A stretch of 64,000 nt of DNA from Nocardia fusca NBRC 14340. Its GTDB lineage: Bacteria; Actinomycetota; Actinomycetes; Mycobacteriales; Mycobacteriaceae. Shown here one piece after another: positions 26,057-34,734 of the stretch; within the stretch, counting starts at the first letter, position 1; every line of letters starts with the position of its first letter. The translations under genes and the position numbers were made by a program. The notes under the pieces were generated by a model that had not been told where the DNA came from, did no database searches, and saw only the letters and a program-made list of their open reading frames with translations. The stretch covers positions 1-64,000 of the forward strand of contig NZ_BDCU01000035.1 in the NCBI RefSeq assembly GCF_001618425.1, read 5' to 3'.

Positions 26057-26956
26057 TCATACGGTCACCAGTTCGCGCAGCCGCGCCAGCCGGGCCGGAC
26101 CGATACCGTCCACCTCGGCCAACTGCTCCACATCGGTGAACCGTCCGTTGGTTTGGCGCCAGGCGATGATCGCCTTCGCGGTCACCGGCCCGACTCCGGG
26201 CAGTGCGTCGAGTTCGGTTTCGGTGGCGGCGTTCAGATCCACCGGTGTACCGGCTCCGGCCCCACCACCGTTCGTACCGGCGGCGGGCGGGGACCCCGCC
26301 GAACCGCCGCTGATCGTCGCGCTGCCCGGCAGCGCCCCGCCGGGTTCGCCGGGGCCCACCCGGACCTGGTCGCCGTCGGCCAGCCGCTGGGCCAGGTTCA
26401 GTCCTGCCAGGTCCGCGCCGTTCAGCGCACCGCCCGCCGCCGAGATCGCGTCGGCGACCCTGGCGCCGGGTGGCAGCCGCACCAGGCCTGCCCGGTTCAC
26501 CAGACCCACCACACTCACCACCAGTTCGGCGGGCTGTGCTCCGGTCGGCGCCGGCTCCGCCGGGCGAGGCGCCGGCGCGGCTTCCGGGGAATCCACCGGC
26601 AGCGCGGCCGGCGCAACCGCGGGCAGCGGGGGAACCGATTGTGCGACCGGACGGTCCCACAGAACCATCACGACCGTGAGCAGCCCGGCGAGCAGGCCGA
26701 TACCCGCCATGGCCGCCACCCCGCGCCGCCCGGTGTCCAGGCGTGCGCCTCGGAATCGATCGGGGATCAGGCGGTCCCACCGGCCGGGCGGGGCGGGTTC
26801 GTCGTCCAGCCATCGAGGGGTGCGTACCGCATCGGCTTCGGCGAGCGTGGAGTCCGGCCACGGATGCGCCCGGCCCTCCGGGTCGTCCCGCGGTAACTCA
26901 CCGAGGTGGCCGCCCAATTGTCTGCGTACCCGTTCACGCTCGTCGTGTGGTGCCAT
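26057..26956 (-). CDS. comEA: ComEA-type DNA-binding protein
   Basis: This 299-residue protein has a cytoplasmic N-terminus, one transmembrane helix (about 80-102, AMAGIGLLAGLLTVVMVLW) and a Pro/Ala linker. A SLBB-like domain follows (about 142-200), then a Gly/Ala linker. The C-terminal helix-hairpin-helix pair contains LNAATETELDALPGVGPVTA and VDGIGPARLARLREL. The receptor part would face outward and bind DNA for transport by ComEC downstream. Confidence 0.93.
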   Translation of the reverse strand: MAPHDERERVRRQLGGHLGELPRDDPEGRAHPWPDSTLAEADAVRTPRWLDDEPAPPGRWDRLIPDRFRGARLDTGRRGVAAMAGIGLLAGLLTVVMVLWDRPVAQSVPPLPAVAPAALPVDSPEAAPAPRPAEPAPTGAQPAELVVSVVGLVNRAGLVRLPPGARVADAISAAGGALNGADLAGLNLAQRLADGDQVRVGPGEPGGALPGSATISGGSAGSPPAAGTNGGGAGAGTPVDLNAATETELDALPGVGPVTAKAIIAWRQTNGRFTDVEQLAEVDGIGPARLARLRELVTV

Positions 26957-27071
26957 GCCCGCGACGCTAGGCCCGGCCGATCATCGGAAACCTGGGCCCA
27001 CCTGAGATTTCGATAGACCTGTGGACAACTTCGGCCTGTGGATGAACGGTGGCCGTGGTTACCGTGGCCGG

Positions 27072-27914
27072 TCAGCCGCACCCGCCGGGGAGTACCAGGA
27101 CCCCGACCGCCCCGACCCCCAGATGGACGGCCAGTGCCGGCCCGAATTCGGCGATGTGAACCTCGGTGACCTGCGGAAGACGTTCGCGCAGTTGGCTCAT
27201 CACCGTCTCGGCGGCCTCGACGGCGGCCAGATGCTGCACCCCCACCGCGGCCGGCCCCGCCCCGGCAGCCTCCTCGGCGGCCGCGACCAGCTTCGCGAAC
27301 GCCTTCGACCGGGTACGCACCTTGTCCCGTAACTCCAGCCGCCCCTCCACCAGTTGCAATACCGGTTTGCTGACCAGCTCGCTGCCGAAGAAACTCGCTG
27401 CCGTACTGAGCCGTCCCCCGCGACGCAGTTGCTCGGTGCGATTCACCACGAAGAACGTGCGGGAACCCGCCGCCGCCCGGACCGCGGCCTCGTACACGGC
27501 CGCGAGCGTACCGCCGGCGGCCGCGCACCGCGCGCCGGCCAGTACCGGGAAACCGGTCGCCAGACCCGCGCCGAGCGAATCCACCAGCAGCACCGACTCC
27601 GCAGCGTCCATATCGCGGACGGCCTGCCGGCCCGCCTCCCAGGTCGCCGAGAGCTGCCGGGACAGATGCACCGCGACCACACCGTCGCCGCGGCTGCGCC
27701 GCAGCGCCTCGGTATAGGCGTCGCGCAGTTCACCCGGCGACGGCGCCGACGTGGTGACGTCATCGGCGGTGTAGTCGACGGCGAACTCGTCGACGCCCTC
27801 CCGGATCTGCGTATCCCCCACCAGCACGTGCAGGGGCACCACCTCGATACCCAGCTCGCCGATCAACGCCGCGGGCAGGCTGGCGGACGAATCGGTGACG
27901 ACCACGACCGCCAC
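27072..27914 (-). CDS. DegV-family fatty-acid-binding protein
   Basis: This 280-residue protein has the DegV signature VVVVTDSSASLPAAL at the N-terminus and the fold core HLSRQLSATWEAGRQA, VDSLGAG and LRRGGRLSTAASFFGS. DegV/FakB proteins bind a fatty acid and, in Firmicutes, present it to the kinase FakA. No FakA-like gene is nearby. The GTG start lies 3 nt after the octT stop, so it belongs to the gpgP-octT operon. Confidence 0.9.
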   Translation of the reverse strand: MAVVVVTDSSASLPAALIGELGIEVVPLHVLVGDTQIREGVDEFAVDYTADDVTTSAPSPGELRDAYTEALRRSRGDGVVAVHLSRQLSATWEAGRQAVRDMDAAESVLLVDSLGAGLATGFPVLAGARCAAAGGTLAAVYEAAVRAAAGSRTFFVVNRTEQLRRGGRLSTAASFFGSELVSKPVLQLVEGRLELRDKVRTRSKAFAKLVAAAEEAAGAGPAAVGVQHLAAVEAAETVMSQLRERLPQVTEVHIAEFGPALAVHLGVGAVGVLVLPGGCG

Positions 27915-27917
27915 GTC

Positions 27918-28793
27918 TCACCGGACCTCTTGCAGCGTTTTCACCATCGCCTTGGCGACCTCGGTGTGCCCGTCCCAGCCCCAGTGGATCCCGTCGGGGT
28001 TGGCCTCGCCGGAGTAGATGTTGTCGTGGACCGCCGCCTTCAGATCCACCAGCGGGACGCCGCACCGTCGCGACCAGGCCTGGAGGACACGCACCGCCGG
28101 TTCGCGGCCGCTGTGCACCCGGCCGTAGGCCGCGCAGTCGTGCACCGACGGCAGCACCGCGACCACGGGCAGCTCGGGCCGGAGCTGGTCCAGCGCCGTC
28201 CGGCACTGCTCCAGATAGTCCACGCTCACCTCGGGCGGAAGGGCCACCGGGCGGCCGAGTTTCGCGGCCCGGGGCTGAATCCACTGGTACGCCGAGCGCA
28301 CCACCCGGCGCAGACCCGACGGCCGCACATAGCGGATCATTTCCCGTAGTGCGGTGGGCAACGGCGAGGGCAGCGAATCCATGCCGCCCACCGCGAAGAC
28401 CACGGCACCGGCTCGCGGGACGGCAGCCCAGACCCGCGGGTCACCGATCAGCGCCCAGTAGGCGTCCCGGCAGGTCCAGCCGATCCGGGCGACGAGTTCG
28501 ACATCCCAATCGAGTTCGGCCGCCACCAGGTTCGGCCAGATACGGGGATGATCGGCCGGCAGACCCCCTTTGGGCCCGAAATAGGACAGCGAATCGGCGA
28601 TCACCAGCAGTACCGGTCGCGGGGCGCCGGGATCCGGGGACCCGGTGGGGACCGCGGGATCCGTTGTGACCTCCACGTCCGGCGCGATCCGTGGCGCGGG
28701 ATCCATCTCCGTGACAGAACCCGTGTCCGGGCCGGTGTTCTCCGGTTCGCTACCCGGATCGGGCATATGCGTACCCGCCGACGTGGAAGTCAC
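27918..28793 (-). CDS. octT: Diglucosylglycerate octanoyltransferase OctT (SGNH family)
   Basis: This 291-residue protein has an acidic, disordered first 45 residues, then an SGNH hydrolase fold: VLLVIADSLSYFGPKGGLPA with the nucleophile Ser and DGIHWGWDGHTEVAKA with the catalytic Asp-x-x-His. It matches Rv2418c, which octanoylates diglucosylglycerate early in methylglucose lipopolysaccharide synthesis. The GTG at 28793 has AGGAGG 8 nt upstream. gpgP, acting in the same pathway, lies just before it, with a 58-codon ORF between. Confidence 0.88.
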   Translation of the reverse strand: MTSTSAGTHMPDPGSEPENTGPDTGSVTEMDPAPRIAPDVEVTTDPAVPTGSPDPGAPRPVLLVIADSLSYFGPKGGLPADHPRIWPNLVAAELDWDVELVARIGWTCRDAYWALIGDPRVWAAVPRAGAVVFAVGGMDSLPSPLPTALREMIRYVRPSGLRRVVRSAYQWIQPRAAKLGRPVALPPEVSVDYLEQCRTALDQLRPELPVVAVLPSVHDCAAYGRVHSGREPAVRVLQAWSRRCGVPLVDLKAAVHDNIYSGEANPDGIHWGWDGHTEVAKAMVKTLQEVR

Positions 28794-28812
28794 TGCGGAA
28801 TCCTCCTGGGGG

Positions 28813-28989
28813 TCAGACTGCCTTCCGGACGTCGCCGTCCTCGGCGGCATCGGTGTCGTCGGCGGTCCCGTCCGCCTCCCGTTCGGGCGCCGGGCCGAAC
28901 AGGGCGTCGGGTAGCGCGCGCTCCGGTTTCGCGGATACCTTCCGGAACAGTTCGTCCGGTATCTGGCGGTTCAGGTCTTCAGATGACAT
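28813..28989 (-). CDS. 58-residue acidic small protein between gpgP and octT
   Basis: The frame encodes MSSEDLNRQIPDELFRKVSA and then KPERALPDALFGPAPEREAD with an Asp-rich end. Its ATG overlaps the last 11 bases of gpgP in another frame, and its stop is 19 nt before the octT GTG. Nearly all third codon positions after the first few are G or C, as in real genes here. No family is recognised. Position suggests a link to methylglucose lipopolysaccharide synthesis. Confidence 0.5.
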   Translation of the reverse strand: MSSEDLNRQIPDELFRKVSAKPERALPDALFGPAPEREADGTADDTDAAEDGDVRKAV

Positions 28990-29638
28990 CGGGTGCTACT
29001 TTCGCCGCTGCGTTCCACACATCGAGACGCCAGCCGGGCCTGTCCGGGCTCGGGCCGTGGCTGCTCAGCTGCACCCAGCTGGCATTGGCCAGGCCACCGA
29101 GGGCCGGCCAGTTCCGAGGCGGCAGATCGAGCAACGCGGCCGTGAGCGCGGCGATCAGCCCGCCGTGCGCCACGAGAATCATAGTGGCGCCGGGCCAATC
29201 CTGCCGCTCGTCGAACAACTCCTGCACGACCGGCAGTGCGCGGGCACCGACCTCCAGCTTCGATTCCCCACCGGGCGGGGTGAAGGTGGGGTCCATCCGC
29301 CACTCCAGCCGGGCACCGGGATAGAGGGAATCGACCTCGACATCCCCCATCCCCTGCCAGTCACCGAGGTGGGTCTCCCGGAGCCGCGGCTCCCGGACCA
29401 CTTCGAGTCCGGAATGCTCCGACAGCGCCAGCGCGGTGTCGTAGGCGCGTCGCAGATCGGAGGAGATCAAGCCGACGGCCTTGTGGGACACCAGTTCCCG
29501 CGCCGCCTCTTTCGCCTGCCGTCGTCCCAGATCGGTGAGATCGGTGTCGATCTGCCCCTGCATCCGGTCGCTTGCGTTCCATTCGGTTTGCCCGTGGCGC
29601 AACAGGATCAGGGTGCGCACACCGGTTTTCTGTCTCAC
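28979..29638 (-). CDS. gpgP: Glucosyl-3-phosphoglycerate phosphatase GpgP
   Basis: This 219-residue histidine phosphatase has the catalytic LILLRHGQTEWNASDRMQG, with the phospho-accepting His, and ILVAHGGLIAALTAAL with the second His. It matches Rv2419c, which removes phosphate from glucosyl-3-phosphoglycerate to give glucosylglycerate for methylglucose lipopolysaccharides. The GTG at 29638 overlaps the rsfS stop (GTGA), fixing the start. Confidence 0.9.
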   Translation of the reverse strand: MRQKTGVRTLILLRHGQTEWNASDRMQGQIDTDLTDLGRRQAKEAARELVSHKAVGLISSDLRRAYDTALALSEHSGLEVVREPRLRETHLGDWQGMGDVEVDSLYPGARLEWRMDPTFTPPGGESKLEVGARALPVVQELFDERQDWPGATMILVAHGGLIAALTAALLDLPPRNWPALGGLANASWVQLSSHGPSPDRPGWRLDVWNAAAKVAPDVI

Positions 29639-30039
29639 TCGGTTTCTCCAGCACTTTCGTCTCCGGCGGCCGGTGGCGCGCCGATCCCCTCGACCGGAAC
29701 GATGGGGCAGTCTTTCCACAACCGTTCCAGCGCATAGAAATTACGTTCGTCGTTGTGCTGGATATGCACCACCACGTCGACGTAGTCCAAGAGCGCCCAA
29801 CGGCCCTCGCGGGTCCCTTCCCGGCGTACCGGTTTGTGTCCGGCCGCGCGCAGTTTCTCTTCGACATTATCGACGATGGCATTGACCTGGCGCTCGTTCG
29901 GCGCCGAAGCGATCACGAAGCAGTCCGTGATCACGAGTTGTTCGGAGACGTCCAGCACGACCACATCGGCGGCCAGCTTCTCGTCCGCGGCCAGGGCGGC
30001 GACGGTCGCCATCCGCACCGCCTCTTCCGTCGCGCTCAC
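29635..30039 (-). CDS. rsfS: Ribosomal silencing factor RsfS
   Basis: This 134-residue protein has the family pattern DVVVLDVSEQLVITDCFVIA, ERQVNAIVDNVEEKLR and LLDYVDVVVHIQ. It binds ribosomal protein uL14 and blocks subunit joining in starvation. The GTG at 30039 follows GGAGG at good spacing. It sits between nadD and gpgP in one operon. Confidence 0.95.
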   Translation of the reverse strand: MSATEEAVRMATVAALAADEKLAADVVVLDVSEQLVITDCFVIASAPNERQVNAIVDNVEEKLRAAGHKPVRREGTREGRWALLDYVDVVVHIQHNDERNFYALERLWKDCPIVPVEGIGAPPAAGDESAGETE

Positions 30040-30112
30040 GCTGTCACCTCCGGGCACGGGCGCCGCACGGCCTCCGTGGTCACGCAGGCTTCCGCCGCCG
30101 GGCGTACCCCGC

Positions 30113-30778
30113 TCATGCCAGCACCTCGTTCACGTTTCCATCACCTTCCGCTCGAGCGGGCACGTAGAGATGCCGCTTCGATATGTACTGCACGACCCCG
30201 TCCGGTACGAGATACCAGACCGGCCGCCCCTCGGCCGCGCGACGGCGGCATTCGCTCGACGAGATGGCCAGCGCGGGGATCTCGATCATGGTGACCGCGT
30301 CGTCGGGCAAACCTCGCAGATGGTCGGCGAGATGGTCGATGTTCAGCTCGTACCCCGGCCGGCTGACCCCCACGAATTTCGCCAGCTCGAACAGTTCGGC
30401 CCAATCCTGCCAGGTGAGGATGCTGGCCAGCGCGTCGGCCCCGGTGATGAAGAACAGTTCCGCGCCCGGGTGCTGGGCGTGCAGATCACGCAGGGTGTCG
30501 ACGGTGTAGGTCACCTTGCTCCGCTCCACATCCGCCCGGCTCACCGAGAACCGCGGGTTGGAGGCGGTGGCGATCACCGTCATGAGGTACCGGTCCTCGG
30601 CGGGGCTGACCTGGCGATCGGTCTTCTGCCAGGGTTGCCCGGTGGGGACGAAGATCACCTCGTCGAGGTCGAACCGGTGCGCGACTTCACTGGCCGCGAC
30701 CAGGTGTCCGTGGTGGATGGGGTCGAAGGTGCCGCCCATCACACCCAGCTTGCGTCCACCCCGGCCCGTTCCGTGCAT
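30113..30778 (-). CDS. nadD: Nicotinate-nucleotide adenylyltransferase
   Basis: This 221-residue enzyme has the nucleotidyltransferase motif LGVMGGTFDPIHHGHLVAAS and ISSSECRRRAAEG, the ISSTxIR-like motif. It makes nicotinate adenine dinucleotide from nicotinate mononucleotide and ATP in NAD synthesis. The ATG at 30778 is the last methionine before the conserved core; the preceding frame has no ribosome-binding site. Confidence 0.95.
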   Translation of the reverse strand: MHGTGRGGRKLGVMGGTFDPIHHGHLVAASEVAHRFDLDEVIFVPTGQPWQKTDRQVSPAEDRYLMTVIATASNPRFSVSRADVERSKVTYTVDTLRDLHAQHPGAELFFITGADALASILTWQDWAELFELAKFVGVSRPGYELNIDHLADHLRGLPDDAVTMIEIPALAISSSECRRRAAEGRPVWYLVPDGVVQYISKRHLYVPARAEGDGNVNEVLA

Positions 30779-30840
30779 GAGTGTCGAGCTTAACGGGTCG
30801 GCCACCGGCCCCTCCCGACCGATCGGCCTTCGTCTGTGGG

Positions 30841-30886
30841 GGCGCTTGCGGTCCGCGGTGGCCGAAGCGCCGGCGGAGGCATATCA
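30841..30886 (-). repeat. Single decayed copy of the ~67-bp intercistronic repeat
   Basis: On the minus strand, directly after the stop of the VWA gene, the sequence TGATATGCCTCCGCC continues into GGCGCTTCGGCC and CCGCGGACCGC. This parallels the GCGATACCTCCGCC, CGCTTCGGCC and TCCGCGGACCGC blocks of the arrays at 8.7 and 53.4 kb, with several substitutions. Only one partial unit is recognisable. Confidence 0.5.
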
Positions 30887-32290
30887 GACCGGTAGCAACC
30901 GGGAGACCACAGCCGTGAGCTGCGCCGCCGACCGGCATTCGTGCATTTCGATGACCTGCTGGTACCGGTCGGCGGCCGAATCCCCGGATCCCCAGTTGGT
31001 GCGTGGTTCCGGGTTCAGCCAGTGCGCGTGCTTGGCGACCTCGACCAGCTCACGCAGGGTCGGCAGTTCGGGGTCGCGGTAGTTGGTGCGGGCATCACCC
31101 AGGATCAGCAGGGAACTGCGGCTGGTGACGGCGTCCGGGAACGCTTCGGCGAAGCTCGTCAGCGCGCTGCCGTAGTCGGAGTGGCCGTTGAAGCCGACGA
31201 TATCGGCCTCGGCGAAGATCCGCTGCATGGCTTCGTCGAGCTGGGTGTGCGGATCGAAGAACCTGGTCACCTCGTCGGTGTGATCGACGAAGGCGAAGAT
31301 CCGGACCTTCGAGAACTGCTCACGCAACGCGCTCACCAGGAGCAGCGTGAAATTGCTGAAACCGGCGACCGAGCCCGACACATCGCAGAGCAGGACCAGC
31401 TCAGGGCGGCCGGGCCGGGGTTTGCGGTTCACCAGATCGATCGGTACCCCGCCGGTGGACATGGATTTGCGCAGGGTTTTGCGTAGATCGATCTCGCCGC
31501 GTTTGGCGTGCCGGCGCCGCACCGCCAGCCGCGATGCCAGGATCCGGGCCAGCCGCTGCGTGCTGCGCCGCAGTTCGGCCAGCTCTGCCTGCGAAGCCCG
31601 CAGGAAATCCACTTCTTCGGCCTGCCGCGGGACCCCGTAGGAGGCGACCCGTTCCTTACCGATGCGTTCGGCCACCCGCCGCCGGGTCTCGGCTTCCACG
31701 GTGCGCCGGAACTTCTCGATACGGGAGCGGGCGGCCCGGCGCGCGATCTCGGTATCGAAATCGCTCATACCGGGCGTGGCCATGGCGGCCAGGATCTGCG
31801 CGAGCAGCGTCTGCGGCTGCACCTCCTTCAACGCCTGATACGACGAGAAGGACGCGCCCCGCGCCGACCGGTACTGCCCCAGCTGTTCGACCAGCTGAGC
31901 GGCCATCAGCGCCTGTTGCTGTCCCGAATCCTCGTCGGCGAGCATCTCGGCCAGCATGCGCCGCAGTGCGGGAATATCGACCTCTCCGTCGTCGCGGTAC
32001 GGGATCTCGGCCTCCGCGGCAGCCGCGCGGTCCCCGATGGCCACCGGGAACCACAGGTCGAAGAGTCCGTCGTAGGTGCCGCGATGGGTGGTGCGCCGCA
32101 ACAGGGCGCAGGCCAGTCCCTCGCGAACCGACTCCCGGTCCAGCAGGTCCAGCACCGACAGCACCCGGCCCGCGTCCACCGTCTCCGACGGGCCCACGGG
32201 AATCCCCCGCGCCCGCAGCGCCTCCACGAAACCGACCAGGTGCCCAGGTAGACCGTGCGGGGCGAGGGGCAGGTCGTCGGTGGCCACCAC
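30884..32290 (-). CDS. VWA-domain protein of the CoxE type (Rv2425c-like)
   Basis: This 468-residue protein has an N-terminal helical part (GIPVGPSETVDAGRVLSVLD), a charged middle, and a C-terminal von Willebrand A domain. The domain has the metal-site motif LCDVSGSVAGFSN (Asp near residue 303) and later LGDARTNYRDPE. Such proteins work with the MoxR ATPase encoded just upstream in metal-cofactor insertion or protein maturation. The GTG at 32290 is 2 nt after the MoxR stop. Confidence 0.88.
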   Translation of the reverse strand: MVATDDLPLAPHGLPGHLVGFVEALRARGIPVGPSETVDAGRVLSVLDLLDRESVREGLACALLRRTTHRGTYDGLFDLWFPVAIGDRAAAAEAEIPYRDDGEVDIPALRRMLAEMLADEDSGQQQALMAAQLVEQLGQYRSARGASFSSYQALKEVQPQTLLAQILAAMATPGMSDFDTEIARRAARSRIEKFRRTVEAETRRRVAERIGKERVASYGVPRQAEEVDFLRASQAELAELRRSTQRLARILASRLAVRRRHAKRGEIDLRKTLRKSMSTGGVPIDLVNRKPRPGRPELVLLCDVSGSVAGFSNFTLLLVSALREQFSKVRIFAFVDHTDEVTRFFDPHTQLDEAMQRIFAEADIVGFNGHSDYGSALTSFAEAFPDAVTSRSSLLILGDARTNYRDPELPTLRELVEVAKHAHWLNPEPRTNWGSGDSAADRYQQVIEMHECRSAAQLTAVVSRLLPV

Positions 32291-32292
32291 GG

Positions 32293-33186
32293 TCAGGCCG
32301 GTTTCAGATCGGCCAGCGCCCGCTGGTGGTCGCTGCGGTGTTTGAGCACCACGCCCAGCGTTTCCCGGACGGTGGCGTCGTCGAGTTCGGTGTGCCCGAG
32401 TGCGAGCAGGGTGCGGGCCCAATCGATGGATTCGGCGACCGAGGGCAGTTTCTTCAACTGCATTCCGCGCAGCACGTGCACGATCCGCACCAGCTGGGTG
32501 GCCACCGCCTGGGGTAGTTCCGGGACCCGGCTCGCGAGGATCCGCCGTTCGAGATCCTCGTCCGGGAAGTCCAGGTGCAGATAGAGGCAGCGCCGCTTGA
32601 GCGCCTCGGACAGTTCACGGGTGGCGTTGGAGGTGAGAACCACGAACGGGGTCCGGGTCGCGGTGATGGTGCCGAGCTCCGGCACGGTCACCGCGAAATC
32701 GCTCAGTACCTCGAGCAGCAGGCCCTCGATCTCCACATCGGCTTTATCGGTCTCGTCGATGAGCAGCACCGTCGGGTCCGTACGCCGGATCGCGGTGAGC
32801 AGGGGCCGGGACAGCAGGAATTCCTCGGTGAACACATCGGATTCGGTCTCGGCCCAGTCGTTTCCGCTGGATGCCTGGATCCGCAGGATCTGTTTGGCGT
32901 GGTTCCATTCGTAGAGCGCCCGCGCCTCATCCACGCCCTCGTAGCACTGCAACCGCACCAGTCCGGCGTTCGCCGTCTGTGCCACGGCCCGCGCCAGCTC
33001 CGTTTTGCCGACACCCGCCGGACCTTCGATGAGTAGTGGTTTACCGAGCCGGTCGGCCAGGAAGACCGAGGTCGCGGTGGCCTTGTCGGCCAGGTATCCG
33101 GTCTCGGCGAGGCGGTGCACCACATCCTCGACCGATGCGAAGATCGGCTCCTGAACCGGCGGGGTGGGGGTACTCGCGGGCTCCAT
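32293..33186 (-). CDS. MoxR-type AAA+ ATPase (Rv2426c-like)
   Basis: This 297-residue ATPase has Walker A LLIEGPAGVGKTELARAVA, Walker B VLLIDETDKADVEIEGLL and sensor 1 FVVLTSNATRELSEALKRR. MoxR proteins act as chaperone-like partners of VWA proteins, here the adjacent gene. GAAGGA lies about 7 nt before the ATG. The target of the pair is not evident from the neighbourhood. Confidence 0.92.
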   Translation of the reverse strand: MEPASTPTPPVQEPIFASVEDVVHRLAETGYLADKATATSVFLADRLGKPLLIEGPAGVGKTELARAVAQTANAGLVRLQCYEGVDEARALYEWNHAKQILRIQASSGNDWAETESDVFTEEFLLSRPLLTAIRRTDPTVLLIDETDKADVEIEGLLLEVLSDFAVTVPELGTITATRTPFVVLTSNATRELSEALKRRCLYLHLDFPDEDLERRILASRVPELPQAVATQLVRIVHVLRGMQLKKLPSVAESIDWARTLLALGHTELDDATVRETLGVVLKHRSDHQRALADLKPA

Positions 33187-33405
33187 CGGGCCGTCCTTCC
33201 GTCGAACTCTCCACCCACGCTACCGGGCGGTCACGCGCCCGGCGTCGTCCCCCGGGGCCAAGAGACGGGTACCACCGGGCCGCCAGGCCGATGATCGACC
33301 CCGCGGACCGCGACGGCCCACGTGCGGAACGACAGCGCCGGCCGACCGAGCGGCGGGGCCGGCGCCGGCCCGGAACGCCCCGCCGACAGCGGGGACCACG
33401 CGTCG

Positions 33406-34671
33406 TCAGGCGGGACGGATCTGCCCCGAACCCCGCACAACCCACTTCGAGGAGGTGAGTTCCGGCAGCCCCATCGGACCGCGGGCGTGCAGTTTCTGCG
33501 TGGAGATGCCGATCTCGGCGCCGAAACCGAACTGTTCGCCGTCGGTGAAGGCCGTGGAGGCGTTCACCATGACCGCCGCCGCGTCCACCCGGCGCGAGAA
33601 TTCGTCGGCCGCGGCCAGTTCACCGGTGACGATGGCCTCGGTGTGCCCGGTGCCCCAGGTGTTGATGTGTTCGATCGCGGTGTCCAGGTCGTCGACGACC
33701 TTCACCGCGATATCGAGGGTCAGGTACTCCTCGCCCCAGTCCTTGTCGGTGGCCGGGACCATCCCGTCGAGATCGCCGTGCAAGGTGACGCCCTTGTCGG
33801 CGAGCGCCTTGCTGAGCCGCGGCAGTGCCGTCTCCGCGATGGCCGCGTCGATCAGCACCGTCTCGGCCGCATTGCACACGCTGGGGCGGCGGGTCTTGGC
33901 GTTGATCAGGATCTCTTCGGCCATATCCAGATCGGCACCGGAGTGCACGTAGACGTGGCAGTTGCCGGTACCCGTTTCGATGGTCGGGACCTTGGCGTCG
34001 CGCACCACCGCGTTGATCAGGCCCGCGCCACCGCGTGGGATGACCACGTCCACCAGGCCCCGGGCCTGGATCAAGTGGGTCACGCTGGAACGATCCGAAC
34101 TCGGCAGCAGCTGGACCGCGTCGGCCGGGATGCCGACCCCGCTCAGCGCGTCCCGCAGCACGGCGACCAGCGCCGCGTTCGACCGCGCCGCCGACGACGA
34201 GCCGCGCAGCAGCGCCGCGTTCCCGGACTTCAGCGCCAGCCCGAACGCGTCGACGGTGACATTCGGCCGCGCCTCGTAGACCATGCCGACCACGCCGAGG
34301 GGCACCCGGATCTGGCGGATCTCGAGTCCGTTCGGCAGCGTCGACCCGCGCTCCACGACACCCACCGGATCCGGTAGTCCGGCCACCTGGCGCAACCCCG
34401 AGGCGATACCGTCGATCCGGTCCTTGGTCAGCCGCAGCCGGTCGAGCAGCGAGTCCTCGGTGCCGGCCGCTTTCGCCGCGACCAGGTCTTCGCCGTTGGC
34501 CTCCAGCACGGTGCCGGCGGCGGCGAGCAGCGCGTCCGCGGCGGCGTGCAGCGCCTCGTTCTTCCGGTCGGTGGTGAGCTGGGCGAGGACCCGGGAAGCG
34601 ACCCGCGCCCGGCGGGCGGCCTCGTGCACGGCCGCACGCATATCGAAATCAGCGGTGGTCTCTACCGTCAT
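33406..34671 (-). CDS. proA: Glutamate-5-semialdehyde dehydrogenase (gamma-glutamyl phosphate reductase)
   Basis: This 421-residue enzyme has the aldehyde dehydrogenase fold with the catalytic Cys in KTRRPSVCNAAETVLID, plus VGMVYEARPNVTVDAFGLA and VIPRGGAGLINAVV. It performs the second step of proline synthesis. The kinase partner proB is about 27 kb away in this window, with an accessory block in between. Confidence 0.97.
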   Translation of the reverse strand: MTVETTADFDMRAAVHEAARRARVASRVLAQLTTDRKNEALHAAADALLAAAGTVLEANGEDLVAAKAAGTEDSLLDRLRLTKDRIDGIASGLRQVAGLPDPVGVVERGSTLPNGLEIRQIRVPLGVVGMVYEARPNVTVDAFGLALKSGNAALLRGSSSAARSNAALVAVLRDALSGVGIPADAVQLLPSSDRSSVTHLIQARGLVDVVIPRGGAGLINAVVRDAKVPTIETGTGNCHVYVHSGADLDMAEEILINAKTRRPSVCNAAETVLIDAAIAETALPRLSKALADKGVTLHGDLDGMVPATDKDWGEEYLTLDIAVKVVDDLDTAIEHINTWGTGHTEAIVTGELAAADEFSRRVDAAAVMVNASTAFTDGEQFGFGAEIGISTQKLHARGPMGLPELTSSKWVVRGSGQIRPA

Positions 34672-34722
34672 GGCTTATAGCCTACGCACCGGGAAAATCG
34701 GTTATCTCGACGCTCACCGCGC

Positions 34723-34728
34723 TAGGTT
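34723..34728 (+). promoter_or_regulatory. -10 box (TAGGTT), leaderless start of rbsK
   Basis: TAGGTT ends 6 nt before the GTG at 34735. Confidence 0.5.
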
Positions 34729-34734
34729 CTCCCC

